Shown: in pieces, positions 51,317 through 60,313 of the stretch | Layout of the letters: each line of letters opens with the position of its first letter | Numbering within the stretch: position 1 is the first letter of the stretch | Origin: Streptomyces sp. DH5 | GTDB taxonomy: Bacteria; Actinomycetota; Actinomycetes; Streptomycetales; Streptomycetaceae | DNA: 64,000 bases | NCBI RefSeq assembly: GCF_020873915.1 | Contig: NZ_JAHWGP010000017.1 | Span: forward strand, 62,001 to 126,000 | Direction of reading: 5' to 3' | Program-made: the position numbers and the translations under genes | The notes under the pieces: generated by a model | Told to the model about the DNA's origin: nothing | Databases searched by the model: none | The model's input: only the letters and a program-made list of their open reading frames with translations

Positions 51317-51627
51317 TCAGAAGTCGAACGGGTCGATGTTCCCGGCGTTGGAGACGGTGGGCTTGCCGAGGGTGATTCCGCCGTCCTTGCCGATGGCGTA
51401 CTCGCCCGTCACACCGGCGGCGGTGACGCCGGCGTCCGGCCGTGCGCTCCCGCGAGGGTCTTGGTGAGGGTCGGCTCGCCGGCTCCGGTCTCCCCGGCGA
51501 GGGTGTGCACCTCCCCGGGAAACAGCTCCGGGGAGACGTCCCGCAGCGCACGCACCGCGCCGGAGGACTGGGAGATGCCCTCGAGCGCGGGAACCGGGGC
51601 CGGACCCGTGTCGGACGGGTGGGTCAT
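51317..51627 (-). pseudogene. Deletion scar of the rhamnose ABC transporter (ATPase N-terminus joined to binding-protein C-terminus)
   Basis: From ATG 51627, about 65 codons read like the start of a sugar ABC ATPase ([38 protein letters not shown]); the Walker A lysine is already lost (GAGEP instead of GAGKS). Around 51440 the frame shifts, giving RPDAGV, the next bit of such an ATPase. Directly after, GEYAIGKDGGITLGKPTV and NIDPFDF to the stop at 51317 match the extreme C-terminus of a RhaS-type sugar-binding protein. The rest of the ATPase, both permeases and most of the binding protein are missing. Confidence 0.8.
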
Positions 51628-51672
51628 GAGGGCTCCTCGACGACGGCGGCGGGGTCGGCCCCGACGACGTCG

Positions 51673-51684
51673 TGAAAGGTTTCA
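51673..51684. promoter_or_regulatory. Candidate LacI operator 1
   Basis: TGAAAGGTTTCA: perfect 5-bp arms around GG, 46 bases upstream of the transporter remnant start. One of three similar sites in this divergent promoter region. Confidence 0.55.
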
Positions 51685-51743
51685 ATCGGATTGCCCGGGA
51701 CGTTAGGCGCGCGGCGCACGTCACGTCAATGGGCCCCGGCGGC

Positions 51744-51755
51744 CGAAAACTTTCG
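51744..51755. promoter_or_regulatory. Candidate LacI operator 2
   Basis: CGAAAACTTTCG: perfect 5-bp arms (CGAAA/TTTCG) around AC, midway between the two divergent units; same GAAA-NN-TTTC core as site 1. Confidence 0.5.
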
Positions 51756-51841
51756 ACAGTCTCGGGTCACACCGTGGACACGGAGGAGCGTGCCCACCGG
51801 AGGGGTTGACACCCCTTCACACGCCCCATAGCTTCCCGTTC

Positions 51842-51853
51842 TGAATCGTTTCA
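51842..51853. promoter_or_regulatory. Candidate LacI operator 3
   Basis: TGAATCGTTTCA: 10 of 12 positions symmetric, 40 bases upstream of the rhaI start, a position suited to block transcription of the rhaI-rhaD-rhaB-lut operon. Confidence 0.55.
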
Positions 51854-51893
51854 CTCCGTGGTCGTCACGACCCGATGTCACAGGAGCCCTGAC

Positions 51894-53054
51894 GTGACCG
51901 AGCTCGCCGCGGCGAAAGCCGCTTTGAAGACCCAGGCAGTCGAGACGCCGTCGTGGGCGTACGGGAACTCGGGGACCCGTTTCAAGGTGTTCGCACAGCA
52001 GGGTGTCCCGCGCACTCCGCAGGAGAAGCTGGACGACGCGGCCAAGGTGCACGAGTTCACGGGGGTCGCGCCGACCGTGGCGCTGCACATCCCGTGGGAC
52101 AAGGTCGAGGACTACGCGGCGCTGGCCCGGCACGCCGAGGACCGCGGGGTGCGGCTCGGCACCATCAACTCCAACACCTTCCAGGACGACGACTACCGGC
52201 TGGGCAGCATCTGCCACCCGGACGCGGCGGTGCGCAGGAAGGCCGTGGACCACCTGCTGGAGTGCGTCGACATCATGGACGCGACCGGCTCCAGGGACCT
52301 CAAACTGTGGTTCGCCGACGGGACGAACTACCCCGGCCAGGACGACGTCAGGGCACGGCAGGACCGGCTCGCCGAGGGACTGCGCGAGGTGTACGAGCGG
52401 CTCGGCGAGGGGCAGCGGATGCTGCTGGAGTACAAGCTCTTCGAGCCGGCGTTCTACACCACGGACGTGCCGGACTGGGGGACGGCCTACGCGCACTGCC
52501 TGAAGCTCGGCGAGAGGGCCCAGGTCGTGGTCGACACCGGCCACCACGCGCCGGGGACCAACATCGAGTTCATCGTCGCGACGCTGCTGAGGGAGGGGAA
52601 GCTCGGCGGGTTCGACTTCAACTCGCGGTTCTACGCCGACGACGACCTGATGGTCGGTGCCGCCGACCCGTTCCAGCTGTTCCGGATCATGTACGAGGTG
52701 ATCCGCGGGGGCGGGTTCACGCCCGAGGTGGCGTTCATGCTCGACCAGTGCCACAACATCGAGGCGAAGATCCCGGCGATCATCCGTTCCGTCATGAACG
52801 TCCAGGAGGCCACGGCCAAGGCGCTGCTGGTCGACCGGGCGGCGCTGGGCGAGGCGCAGGCCTCGGGGGACGTGCTCGGGGCCAACGCCGTGCTGATGGA
52901 CGCGTACGACACGGACGTGCGTCCGCTGCTGCGTGAGGTGCGGGAGGAGATGGGGCTGGACCCCGAGCCGCTCAAGGCGTACAAGGCGTCCGGGTGGGGC
53001 GAGAAGATCGTTGCCGAGCGGGTCGGCGGTGAGCAGGCCGGTTGGGGGGCGTGA
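51894..53054 (+). CDS. rhaI: L-rhamnose isomerase
   Basis: 386 aa TIM-barrel isomerase of the RhaI (Pseudomonas/actinomycete) type, not the E. coli RhaA type. Metal and substrate residues fall in EYKLFEPAFYTTDVPDWGTA (about 180-200), DTGHHAPGTNIEFIVATLL (about 211-229) and FDFNSRFYADDDL (about 240-252). Converts L-rhamnose to L-rhamnulose. GTG start behind AGGAGCCCTGAC. First gene of the right-hand rhamnose operon, 40 bases from operator 3. Confidence 0.93.
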   Translation: MTELAAAKAALKTQAVETPSWAYGNSGTRFKVFAQQGVPRTPQEKLDDAAKVHEFTGVAPTVALHIPWDKVEDYAALARHAEDRGVRLGTINSNTFQDDDYRLGSICHPDAAVRRKAVDHLLECVDIMDATGSRDLKLWFADGTNYPGQDDVRARQDRLAEGLREVYERLGEGQRMLLEYKLFEPAFYTTDVPDWGTAYAHCLKLGERAQVVVDTGHHAPGTNIEFIVATLLREGKLGGFDFNSRFYADDDLMVGAADPFQLFRIMYEVIRGGGFTPEVAFMLDQCHNIEAKIPAIIRSVMNVQEATAKALLVDRAALGEAQASGDVLGANAVLMDAYDTDVRPLLREVREEMGLDPEPLKAYKASGWGEKIVAERVGGEQAGWGA

Positions 53055-53189
53055 GCGCCTGCCGGGTTCTCGTCCGTCGCGGGCTGCGGGTCCGTCGTGG
53101 CTGATCCCGCCCACGCGGCGGTAGCCGCGCATGGAAACAGCCCCGCGCCCCTTCTTCACTCACCCTCTCCTGAGAAGGAACCGAAGTTC

Positions 53190-55229
53190 ATGGCAACCAA
53201 CACCGAAGCTGCCGCCCTGCTCGCCCGCTCGCACCGGCTCGGTGCCGACCCCCGTAACACCAACTACGCCGGCGGCAACACCTCCGCCAAGGGCACCGAG
53301 ACCGACCCCGTCACCGGGGGCGACGTCGAGCTGATGTGGGTCAAGGGGTCCGGGGGCGACCTCGGGACGCTGACCGAGGCGGGGCTGGCCGCGCTGCGGC
53401 TGGACCGGCTGCGGGCGCTGACCGACGTCTACCCGGGTGTCGAGCGCGAGGACGAGATGGTCGCCGCGTTCGACTACTGCCTGCACGGCAAGGGCGGTGC
53501 GGCCCCGTCGATCGACACCGCGATGCACGGGCTCGTCGACGCCGCGCACGTGGACCACCTCCACCCCGACTCCGGGATCGCGCTCGCCTGCGCAGCCGAC
53601 GGGGAGAAGCTGACCGCGGAGTGCTTCGGCGACACCGTGGTGTGGGTGCCCTGGCGGCGGCCCGGTTTCCAGCTCGGGCTGGACATCGCCGCCGTGAAGG
53701 AGGCCAACCCGCAGGCCATCGGGTGTGTGCTCGGCGGGCACGGCATCACCGCCTGGGGCGACACCTCCGAGGAGTGCGAGCGCAACTCGCTGCACATCAT
53801 CCGCACCGCCGAGGCGTTCCTCGCCGAGCGCGGCCGGCCGGAGCCGTTCGGGCCGGTGATCGAGGGGTACGAGGCGCTGTCCGGGGAGGAGCGCCGGGAG
53901 CGGGCCGCCGCCCTGGCGCCGTACGTCCGCGCCGTCGCCTCGCAGGACCGGCCGCAGGTCGGCCACTTCGACGACTCCGACGCCGTACTGGACTTCCTGG
54001 CCCGCGCCGAGCACCCGCGGCTGGCCGCGCTGGGCACCTCCTGCCCGGACCACTTCCTGCGCACCAAGGTCCGCCCGCTCGTCCTGGACCTGCCGCCGTC
54101 CGCCCCGCTGGACGAGGCGGTGGCCCGGCTGAAGGAGCTGCACGCGGCCTATCGCGAGGAGTACGCCGCCTACTACGCGCGGCATGCGGAGCCGGACTCC
54201 CCCGCGATGCGCGGGGCCGACCCGGCGATCGTGCTGGTGCCGGGTGTGGGCATGTTCAGCTTCGGCAAGGACAAGCAGACCGCGCGGGTGGCCGGCGAGT
54301 TCTACCTCAACGCGATCAACGTGATGCGCGGGGCCGAGGCGGTCTCCACGTACGCGCCGATCAAGGAGTCGGAGAAGTTCCGCATCGAGTACTGGGCGCT
54401 GGAGGAGGCCAAGCTCCAGCGGATGCCGAAGCCCAAGCCGCTCGCCACCCGGGTGGCGCTGGTGACGGGCTCGGGCAGCGGGATCGGCAAGGCGATCGCC
54501 CAGCGGCTGGTGGCCGAGGGCGCGTGCGTCGTCGTGGCCGACCTGAACGGGGAGAACGCCGCGGTCGTCGCCGAGGAGCTGGGCGGGTCGGACAAGGCCG
54601 TCGCCGTGACCGTCGACGTGACGTCCGAGGAGCAGATCGCGGATGCCTTCAAGGCCGCCGTGCTCGCCTTCGGCGGAGTCGACCTGGTGGTGAACAACGC
54701 CGGCATCTCGATCTCCAAGCCGCTGCTCGAGACGTCCGCGAAGGACTGGGACCTCCAGCACGACATCATGGCCCGCGGTTCCTTCCTCGTCTCGCGCGAG
54801 GCGGCCCGGGTGATGACCGCGCAGGAGCTGGGTGGGGACATCGTCTACATCGCGTCGAAGAACGCGGTGTTCGCCGGCCCCAACAACATCGCCTACTCCG
54901 CCACCAAGGCCGACCAGGCCCACCAGGTGCGCCTGCTCGCCGCCGAACTGGGTGAGCACGGCATCCGGGTCAACGGCGTCAACCCGGACGGCGTGGTGCG
55001 CGGTTCCGGGATCTTCGCGGGCGGCTGGGGCGCCCAGCGCGCGGCGACCTACGGCATCGAGGAGGAGAAGCTCGGCGAGTTCTACGCCCAGCGGACCATC
55101 CTCAAGCGCGAGGTGCTGCCCGAGCACGTGGCGAACGCCGTGTTCGCGCTGACCGGCGGCGACCTCACCCATACCACCGGACTGCACGTCCCGGTCGACG
55201 CCGGCGTCGCCGCCGCGTTCCTGCGATGA
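53190..55229 (+). CDS. rhaD: Bifunctional rhamnulose-1-phosphate aldolase / lactaldehyde dehydrogenase
   Basis: 679 aa in two domains. Residues 1-420: class II aldolase fold with zinc ligands HVDHLH at 120-125 and GHG further on. It splits rhamnulose-1-P into DHAP and L-lactaldehyde. Residues 420-675: a short-chain dehydrogenase, TGSGSGIGKAI from about 425, Tyr569 and Lys573 (AYSATK), which oxidises L-lactaldehyde to L-lactate with NAD. Fusion and length are typical of actinomycetes. ATG 53190 after AAGGAA. Its stop overlaps the rhaB start by 4 bases (ATGA). Confidence 0.95.
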   Translation: MATNTEAAALLARSHRLGADPRNTNYAGGNTSAKGTETDPVTGGDVELMWVKGSGGDLGTLTEAGLAALRLDRLRALTDVYPGVEREDEMVAAFDYCLHGKGGAAPSIDTAMHGLVDAAHVDHLHPDSGIALACAADGEKLTAECFGDTVVWVPWRRPGFQLGLDIAAVKEANPQAIGCVLGGHGITAWGDTSEECERNSLHIIRTAEAFLAERGRPEPFGPVIEGYEALSGEERRERAAALAPYVRAVASQDRPQVGHFDDSDAVLDFLARAEHPRLAALGTSCPDHFLRTKVRPLVLDLPPSAPLDEAVARLKELHAAYREEYAAYYARHAEPDSPAMRGADPAIVLVPGVGMFSFGKDKQTARVAGEFYLNAINVMRGAEAVSTYAPIKESEKFRIEYWALEEAKLQRMPKPKPLATRVALVTGSGSGIGKAIAQRLVAEGACVVVADLNGENAAVVAEELGGSDKAVAVTVDVTSEEQIADAFKAAVLAFGGVDLVVNNAGISISKPLLETSAKDWDLQHDIMARGSFLVSREAARVMTAQELGGDIVYIASKNAVFAGPNNIAYSATKADQAHQVRLLAAELGEHGIRVNGVNPDGVVRGSGIFAGGWGAQRAATYGIEEEKLGEFYAQRTILKREVLPEHVANAVFALTGGDLTHTTGLHVPVDAGVAAAFLR

Positions 55230-56671
55230 GCGCCGTGAAGTCCTACGCCGCGGTCGACCTCGGCGCGTCCAGCGGGCGCGTCATGGTCGGCCGCGTCGGC
55301 CCCGACAGCCTGGAGCTGACCGAGGCCCACCGCTTCCCCAACCGGCCGGTGCGCGTGCCCGAGGGGCTGCGCTGGGACGTCCTGGGGCTGTACGCCGGAG
55401 TGCTGGACGGGCTGAAGACGGCCGGCGCGGTGGACTCCGTCGGCATCGACAGCTGGGCCGTGGACTACGGGCTGCTGGACGCGGACGGGGCGCTGCTCGG
55501 CAACCCGGTGCACTACCGCGACAGCCGTACCGACCGGATCGCGGAGAAGGTGTGGGCGACCGTGCCCGCCGAGGAGCTGTACGCGGCGACCGGTCTGCAG
55601 TACGCGCCGTTCAACACGCTGTACCAGTTGACGGCGGCCCGCGAGTCGGCCCAACTGGCTCAGACCCGGCGTCTTTTGCTCATCCCGGATCTGCTGACGT
55701 ACTGGCTGACCGGCGAGCAGGGCACGGAGCTGACCAACGCCTCGACCACCCAGCTGATCGACCCGCGCACCCGCGACTGGGCGCACGGGGTGGTGGAGCG
55801 CCTCGGCATCGACCTCTCGCTGTTCGCGCCGCTGCGGCAGCCGGGGGACGCGGCCGGGGTGCTGCGGCCCGAGGTGCTGGAGGAGACCGGGCTGGCCGGG
55901 CCGGTCCCGGTGACGGCGGTCGGCTCGCACGACACCGCGTCCGCGGTGGCCGCCGTACCGGCGGACGGCCAGCGGTTCGCGTACATCTGCACCGGCACCT
56001 GGTCACTGGCCGGTCTGGAGCTGGACGCGCCGGTGCTCACCGAGGAGAGCCGGGCCGCCAACTTCACCAACGAGCTGGGGCTGGACGGCACGGTCCGCTA
56101 TCTGCGCAACATCATGGGCCTGTGGCTGCTCCAGGAGTGCCTGCGGGCCTGGGACGAGCCCGACCTCGGCGCGCTGCTGCCGGCGGCCGCGAAGGTGCCG
56201 GCGCTGCGGTCGGTGGTGGACGCCGGGGACGCGGCGTTCCTCGCGCCCGGGCGGATGCCGGAGCGGATCGCCGAGGCCTGCCGGGACTCGGGACAGCCCG
56301 TGCCGGCCACCCCCGCCGAGATCACCCGGTGCATCCTCGACTCGCTCGCCCTGGCCCACCGCAAGGCCGTCACCGACGCGCAGCTGCTCGCCGGGCGGTC
56401 CGTCGACGTCGTGCACATCGTGGGCGGCGGCACCCGCAACGCCCTGCTGTGCCAGCTGACCGCCGACGCCTGCGGGCTGCCGGTGGTGGCCGGGCCGACG
56501 GAGGCGGCGGCCCTGGGCAACGTACTGGTGCAGGCCCGTGCCCACGGCCTGGTCGGCGACCTGGCCGGGATGCGGCGGCTGCTCACCCGTACGCAACCGC
56601 TGACGCGGTACGAGCCGCGCGGCGGTACGCAGCGGTGGCAGGCGGCGCAGGCCCGGCTCGCCCGGGGCTGA
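55226..56671 (+). CDS. rhaB: L-rhamnulokinase
   Basis: 481 aa FGGY-family kinase. AVDLGASSGRVMVGRV opens the N-terminal ATPase lobe, SIGIDSWAVDYGLLD-like GIDSWAVDYGLL (about 73-84), GSHDTASAVAAVP (about 232-244) and HIVGGGTRN (about 394-402) form the sugar and ATP sites typical of RhaB. Phosphorylates L-rhamnulose at C1. Begins within the rhaD stop codon, so the two are translationally coupled. Confidence 0.94.
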   Translation: MSAVKSYAAVDLGASSGRVMVGRVGPDSLELTEAHRFPNRPVRVPEGLRWDVLGLYAGVLDGLKTAGAVDSVGIDSWAVDYGLLDADGALLGNPVHYRDSRTDRIAEKVWATVPAEELYAATGLQYAPFNTLYQLTAARESAQLAQTRRLLLIPDLLTYWLTGEQGTELTNASTTQLIDPRTRDWAHGVVERLGIDLSLFAPLRQPGDAAGVLRPEVLEETGLAGPVPVTAVGSHDTASAVAAVPADGQRFAYICTGTWSLAGLELDAPVLTEESRAANFTNELGLDGTVRYLRNIMGLWLLQECLRAWDEPDLGALLPAAAKVPALRSVVDAGDAAFLAPGRMPERIAEACRDSGQPVPATPAEITRCILDSLALAHRKAVTDAQLLAGRSVDVVHIVGGGTRNALLCQLTADACGLPVVAGPTEAAALGNVLVQARAHGLVGDLAGMRRLLTRTQPLTRYEPRGGTQRWQAAQARLARG

Positions 56672-56743
56672 CGCGGTCTCCCCCGGGCCCCCGCTCCCCC
56701 ACTACCCTGCATTCACCCGATGATCGATTCACTAGGAGCCGCG

Positions 56744-57499
56744 ATGCGTGTCGCACTGTTCCTGACCTGTGTCAACGACACGCTGTATCCGGACACCGGG
56801 CGCGCCGTGGTGAAACTCCTGACCAGGCTGGGCGTCGACGTCGACTTCCCGATGGCGCAGACGTGTTGCGGCCAGGCGCACTACAACACGGGCTACCGGC
56901 ACGAGGCCGAGCCGCTCGCCCGGCACTTCTCCGATGTCTTCGGGGGATACGAGGCGATCGTGACGCCGTCCGGGTCGTGCGGGGCGATGGTGCGGGAGCT
57001 GTATCCGCGGATGGGTGAGCGGGCCCGGGCGGAGGGCCGCGGGGACACCCTCGCGGCGACGCTGGCGCCGGTGGTGCCGAAGACGTACGAGCTCACGGAG
57101 TTCCTGGTGGACGTGCTGGGGGTGACGGACGTCGGGGCGTACTACCCGCACAAGGTGACCTACCACCCGACCTGTCACGGGCTGCGCGGTCTCGGTCTCG
57201 GCGAGCGGCCCCTGCGGCTGCTGCGGGCGGTGAAGGGGCTGGAACTGGCCGAACTGCCGGGCGCCGAGGAGTGCTGCGGCTTCGGCGGCACCTTCGCGCT
57301 GAAGAACTCCGACGTCTCGGCGGCGATGGGCACCGACAAGGTGCGCAACGCCGAGTCGACGGGCGCCGAGGTGCTGTGCGCGGCGGACAACTCCTGTCTG
57401 ATGCACATCGGCGGAACGATGACCAGGCTGCGGACCGGCATGCGGCCGGTGCACATCGCGGAGATCCTGGCGAGCACGGAGGAGGAGCCGGCCGTATGA
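56744..57499 (+). CDS. lutA: (Fe-S)-binding protein, LutA-like subunit of L-lactate oxidation complex
   Basis: 251 aa with two CCG domains: cysteine-rich blocks TCCGQAHYNTG (about 41-51), SGSCGAM, HPTCHGLRG and EECCGFGGTF (about 174-183). Same length and pattern as LutA/YkgE. Takes part in oxidising L-lactate to pyruvate with LutB and LutC. ATG 56744 behind AGGAGCC. The 72-base gap after rhaB may hold a further promoter; TGATCGATTCA lies in it at 56721. Confidence 0.93.
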   Translation: MRVALFLTCVNDTLYPDTGRAVVKLLTRLGVDVDFPMAQTCCGQAHYNTGYRHEAEPLARHFSDVFGGYEAIVTPSGSCGAMVRELYPRMGERARAEGRGDTLAATLAPVVPKTYELTEFLVDVLGVTDVGAYYPHKVTYHPTCHGLRGLGLGERPLRLLRAVKGLELAELPGAEECCGFGGTFALKNSDVSAAMGTDKVRNAESTGAEVLCAADNSCLMHIGGTMTRLRTGMRPVHIAEILASTEEEPAV

Positions 57500-58974
57500 G
57501 CGGGACGTTCGTCGGGATGCCGGCGTTTCCCAAGGCCGCCCACGAGGCGGTCGGCAACGCGACGCTGCGGGGCAACCTGCGGCACGCCACGCACACCATC
57601 CGCGCCAAGCGCGCGAGCGCCGTCGCCGAGGTCTCCGACTGGGCCGAGCTGCGCGAGGCCGGCAAGCGGATCAAGGACCACACGCTCCGTCACCTCGACC
57701 GCTACCTCGAGCAGTTGGAGGAGTCGGTGACGGCGACGGGCGGCACCGTGCACTGGGCCGCGGACGCCGACGAGGCCAACCGGATCGTCACCGGGCTGGT
57801 GAAGGCGACCGGTGAGTCGGAGGTCGTCAAGGTCAAGTCGATGGCCACGCAGGAGATCGGCCTCAACGAGGCGCTGGAGGCGGAGGGCATCGCCGCCTAC
57901 GAGACCGATCTCGCCGAGCTGATCGTGCAGTTGGGCAAGGACCGGCCCTCGCACATCCTGGTGCCGGCGATCCACCGCAACCGCGGGGAGATCCGGGAGA
58001 TCTTCACCCGCGAGATGAGCGAGTGGGGCCGCCCCGCCCCCGAGGGGCTGACGGACTCGCCCGCCGAACTCGCCGAGGCGGCGCGGCTGCACCTGCGGGA
58101 GAAGTTCCTGCGCGCCAAGGTCGGCGTCTCTGGCGCCAACTTCATGGTCGCCGAGACCGGCACGCTGGTGGTGGTGGAGTCCGAGGGCAACGGGCGGATG
58201 TGCCTGACCCTGCCCGAGACGCTGATCTCGGTCGTCGGCATCGAGAAGATCGTGCCGACCTGGCAGGACCTGGAGGTGTTCCTGCAGACCCTCCCCCGCT
58301 CCTCGACCGCCGAGCGGATGAACCCGTACACCTCGACGTGGACCGGCACCACCGAGGAGGACGGGCCTCAGAACTTCCACCTGGTCCTGCTGGACAACGG
58401 CCGCACCGACACCCTCGCCGACGAGGTGGGTCGGCAGGCGCTGCGCTGCATCCGCTGCTCGGCCTGCCTCAACGTGTGCCCGGTGTACGAGCGGGCCGGC
58501 GGCCATGCCTACGGCTCGGTCTACCCGGGCCCGATCGGCGCCATCCTCAGCCCCCAGCTGCGGGGCACCGGCAGCGAGATCGACGCCTCCCTGCCGTACG
58601 CGTCCTCGCTGTGCGGGGCCTGCTACGAGGTGTGCCCGGTCGCCATCGACATCCCCGAGGTGCTGGTGCACCTGCGGGAGCGGGTGGCCCAGGGCGGGGA
58701 GGTGATCCGGGGCGGCAACAAGGTGGTGCTCAAGCCGGCCAGGGGGCACGCCGCCGAGCGCGCCGCGATGCGCGCCGCCCGCTGGGCGTTCGCGCACCCC
58801 GGAGCCCTGCGCGCCGGTCAGCGCCTCGCCTCGCGCACCCGCCGCTTCCATCCGCGCACCCTGCCGGGCCCCGGCCGGGCGTGGAGCGGCACCCGGGACC
58901 TGCCGCCGGTGCCGGCGGAACCGTTCCGGGACTGGTGGCAGCGTACGCAGGGCGCGAAGGGAGCGGCGAAGTGA
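57496..58974 (+). CDS. lutB: LutB-like iron-sulfur subunit of L-lactate oxidation complex
   Basis: 492 aa. The N-terminal domain (about 60-300) is a LUD (lactate utilisation) domain, with GVSGANFMVAETGTLVVVESEGN. Two 4Fe-4S clusters follow: CIRCSACLNVCPVY from Cys318 and CGACYEVCPVAIDIP from Cys373. Residues past 430 form the C-terminal helical region. Overlaps lutA by 4 bases (ATGA) and lutC by 4 bases (GTGA), a tight operon. Confidence 0.95.
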   Translation: MSGTFVGMPAFPKAAHEAVGNATLRGNLRHATHTIRAKRASAVAEVSDWAELREAGKRIKDHTLRHLDRYLEQLEESVTATGGTVHWAADADEANRIVTGLVKATGESEVVKVKSMATQEIGLNEALEAEGIAAYETDLAELIVQLGKDRPSHILVPAIHRNRGEIREIFTREMSEWGRPAPEGLTDSPAELAEAARLHLREKFLRAKVGVSGANFMVAETGTLVVVESEGNGRMCLTLPETLISVVGIEKIVPTWQDLEVFLQTLPRSSTAERMNPYTSTWTGTTEEDGPQNFHLVLLDNGRTDTLADEVGRQALRCIRCSACLNVCPVYERAGGHAYGSVYPGPIGAILSPQLRGTGSEIDASLPYASSLCGACYEVCPVAIDIPEVLVHLRERVAQGGEVIRGGNKVVLKPARGHAAERAAMRAARWAFAHPGALRAGQRLASRTRRFHPRTLPGPGRAWSGTRDLPPVPAEPFRDWWQRTQGAKGAAK

Positions 58975-59612
58975 GCAGCAGGGAAAGGATCCTGGGCCGG
59001 GTGCGGCGGGCCCTCGCCGACGTCCCGGAGGACGACGCCCCGTACGAGCGGGCCGGCGCCCGTGACTACCTGCGCGAGCACGGTGAGCGCACCGTCGGGG
59101 AGACGGTGGACCTGCTCGCGGAGAACCTGGCCGACTACCGGGCGGTCGTGCACCGTACGGACGCGGCCGGACTGGCCGGTGTGATCGCCGGGCTGCTCGC
59201 GGCGCGCGGCGCGTCGTCGGTGCTCGTGCCGCCCGGCCTCGACGCGGACTGGCTCGCGTCGGCGGAGGTGACGCGGGTCGCGGACCGGGCGGAGAGCACC
59301 CCGCGGGAACTGGACCGGGTGGACAGCGTGGTCACCGGCTGCGCGCTCGCCATCGCCGAGACCGGCACCCTCGTCCTGGACGGATCCCCCGACCAGGGCC
59401 GGCGCCGCATCACCCTCGTCCCCGACCACCACATCTGCGTGGTCCACGTCCCTGAGCAGGTGGTCTCCTCCGTCCCGCAGGCCCTCGAACGCCTCGACCC
59501 GGCCCGCCCGCTCACCTGGATCTCCGGCCCGTCGGCGACCAGCGACATCGAACTCGACCGGGTCGAGGGCGTGCACGGCCCGCGCACCCTGGAGGTCGTG
59601 CTGGTCGGATGA
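58971..59612 (+). CDS. lutC: LutC-like LUD-domain subunit of L-lactate oxidation complex
   Basis: 213 aa, one LUD domain: TGCALAIAETGTLVLDGSPDQGRR (about 123-146) and a C-terminal DIELDRVEGVHGPRTLEVVLVG, the conserved end of LutC/YkgG. Works with LutA and LutB in turning L-lactate into pyruvate, here the lactate made by RhaD. GTG start overlaps the lutB stop. Confidence 0.95.
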   Translation: MSSRERILGRVRRALADVPEDDAPYERAGARDYLREHGERTVGETVDLLAENLADYRAVVHRTDAAGLAGVIAGLLAARGASSVLVPPGLDADWLASAEVTRVADRAESTPRELDRVDSVVTGCALAIAETGTLVLDGSPDQGRRRITLVPDHHICVVHVPEQVVSSVPQALERLDPARPLTWISGPSATSDIELDRVEGVHGPRTLEVVLVG

Positions 59613-59621
59613 GGCCCCGCG

Positions 59622-60176
59622 GTGGGGGCTCCGGCTTCCCGCACCCGTCCGGTTCCGCGTCTCGTGGAGCACGGCCGTCCCGACCGCGCGACAAGGCGGG
59701 TGAGCAAGCGCTTGGACAGGTCCGGACGTCCCACGGGTGTCCGGACGGTGCCGTCGCGGTGGGGCGGGCCGGCGGACCGGGAGCAGTCGCGCGAGCGGCT
59801 GGCGGCGGCCCTCGCCGACGACGACGGTGCTCTCCTGGCCCGGTTGGCGGTGGAGGCGGTCGACGGCTTCGGCGGATACGGGAGTTCACCGGGGTCGGAC
59901 GGCTGGTCGTCGTACCGGACGCTGGGCCGGCTGCGGCCTCAGACGCTGCTGGCCCGGGTGCGGGACAGGGCGGCGGGGGCGGGACGAGACGCGAGGGCGG
60001 GACGGGACGGCGGGGGCAGGACGGGGCGGCGGGGGCGGGACAGGGCGGCGGGGTTCGGCGACCGGCTGCTGGAGGACGAGATCCGGCGGCGCATCACGGA
60101 GGTCCAGCGGCGGATGGTTGCCGCGGAGGCGCGGCGCCGGGTGGCGGAACGGCGCGGCCGGGACGAGGCCGCGTGA
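59622..60176 (+). CDS. Hypothetical protein with repeat-encoded Arg/Gly/Asp region
   Basis: 184 aa at the longest; the start is unclear (GTG 59622 with GAGG ahead, or GTG 59700). A helical core (REQSRERLAAALADDDGALLARLAVEAVDGFGG) is followed by an Arg/Gly/Asp run (about 110-145) encoded by five imperfect 19-bp repeats, then LLEDEIRRRITEVQRRMVAAEARRRVAERR. No family recognised. It follows lutC by 9 bases, so it may be the operon's last gene. Confidence 0.5.
   Translation: MGAPASRTRPVPRLVEHGRPDRATRRVSKRLDRSGRPTGVRTVPSRWGGPADREQSRERLAAALADDDGALLARLAVEAVDGFGGYGSSPGSDGWSSYRTLGRLRPQTLLARVRDRAAGAGRDARAGRDGGGRTGRRGRDRAAGFGDRLLEDEIRRRITEVQRRMVAAEARRRVAERRGRDEAA
59962..60056 (+). repeat. Five imperfect 18-19-bp tandem units
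   Basis: Units start near 59962, 59981, 59999, 60018 and 60037 and share GGGAC...GGCGGGGGC. They lie inside the hypothetical gene. 18- and 19-base lengths are mixed, so copies run in different reading frames. Confidence 0.7.
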
Positions 60177-60313
60177 CGCGGCGGGCCCGCCGGCGCGGAG
60201 CCGCGAGAGGGGCCCGGGGCGCTGCCACCGAGCCCCGGCGTGCCTCCCGGCCGGTGGCGCCCAGTACGACGCCCGGTTCGCCCTCGGCGCTGGGGGCGGT
60301 CCACCCGGCCGCT

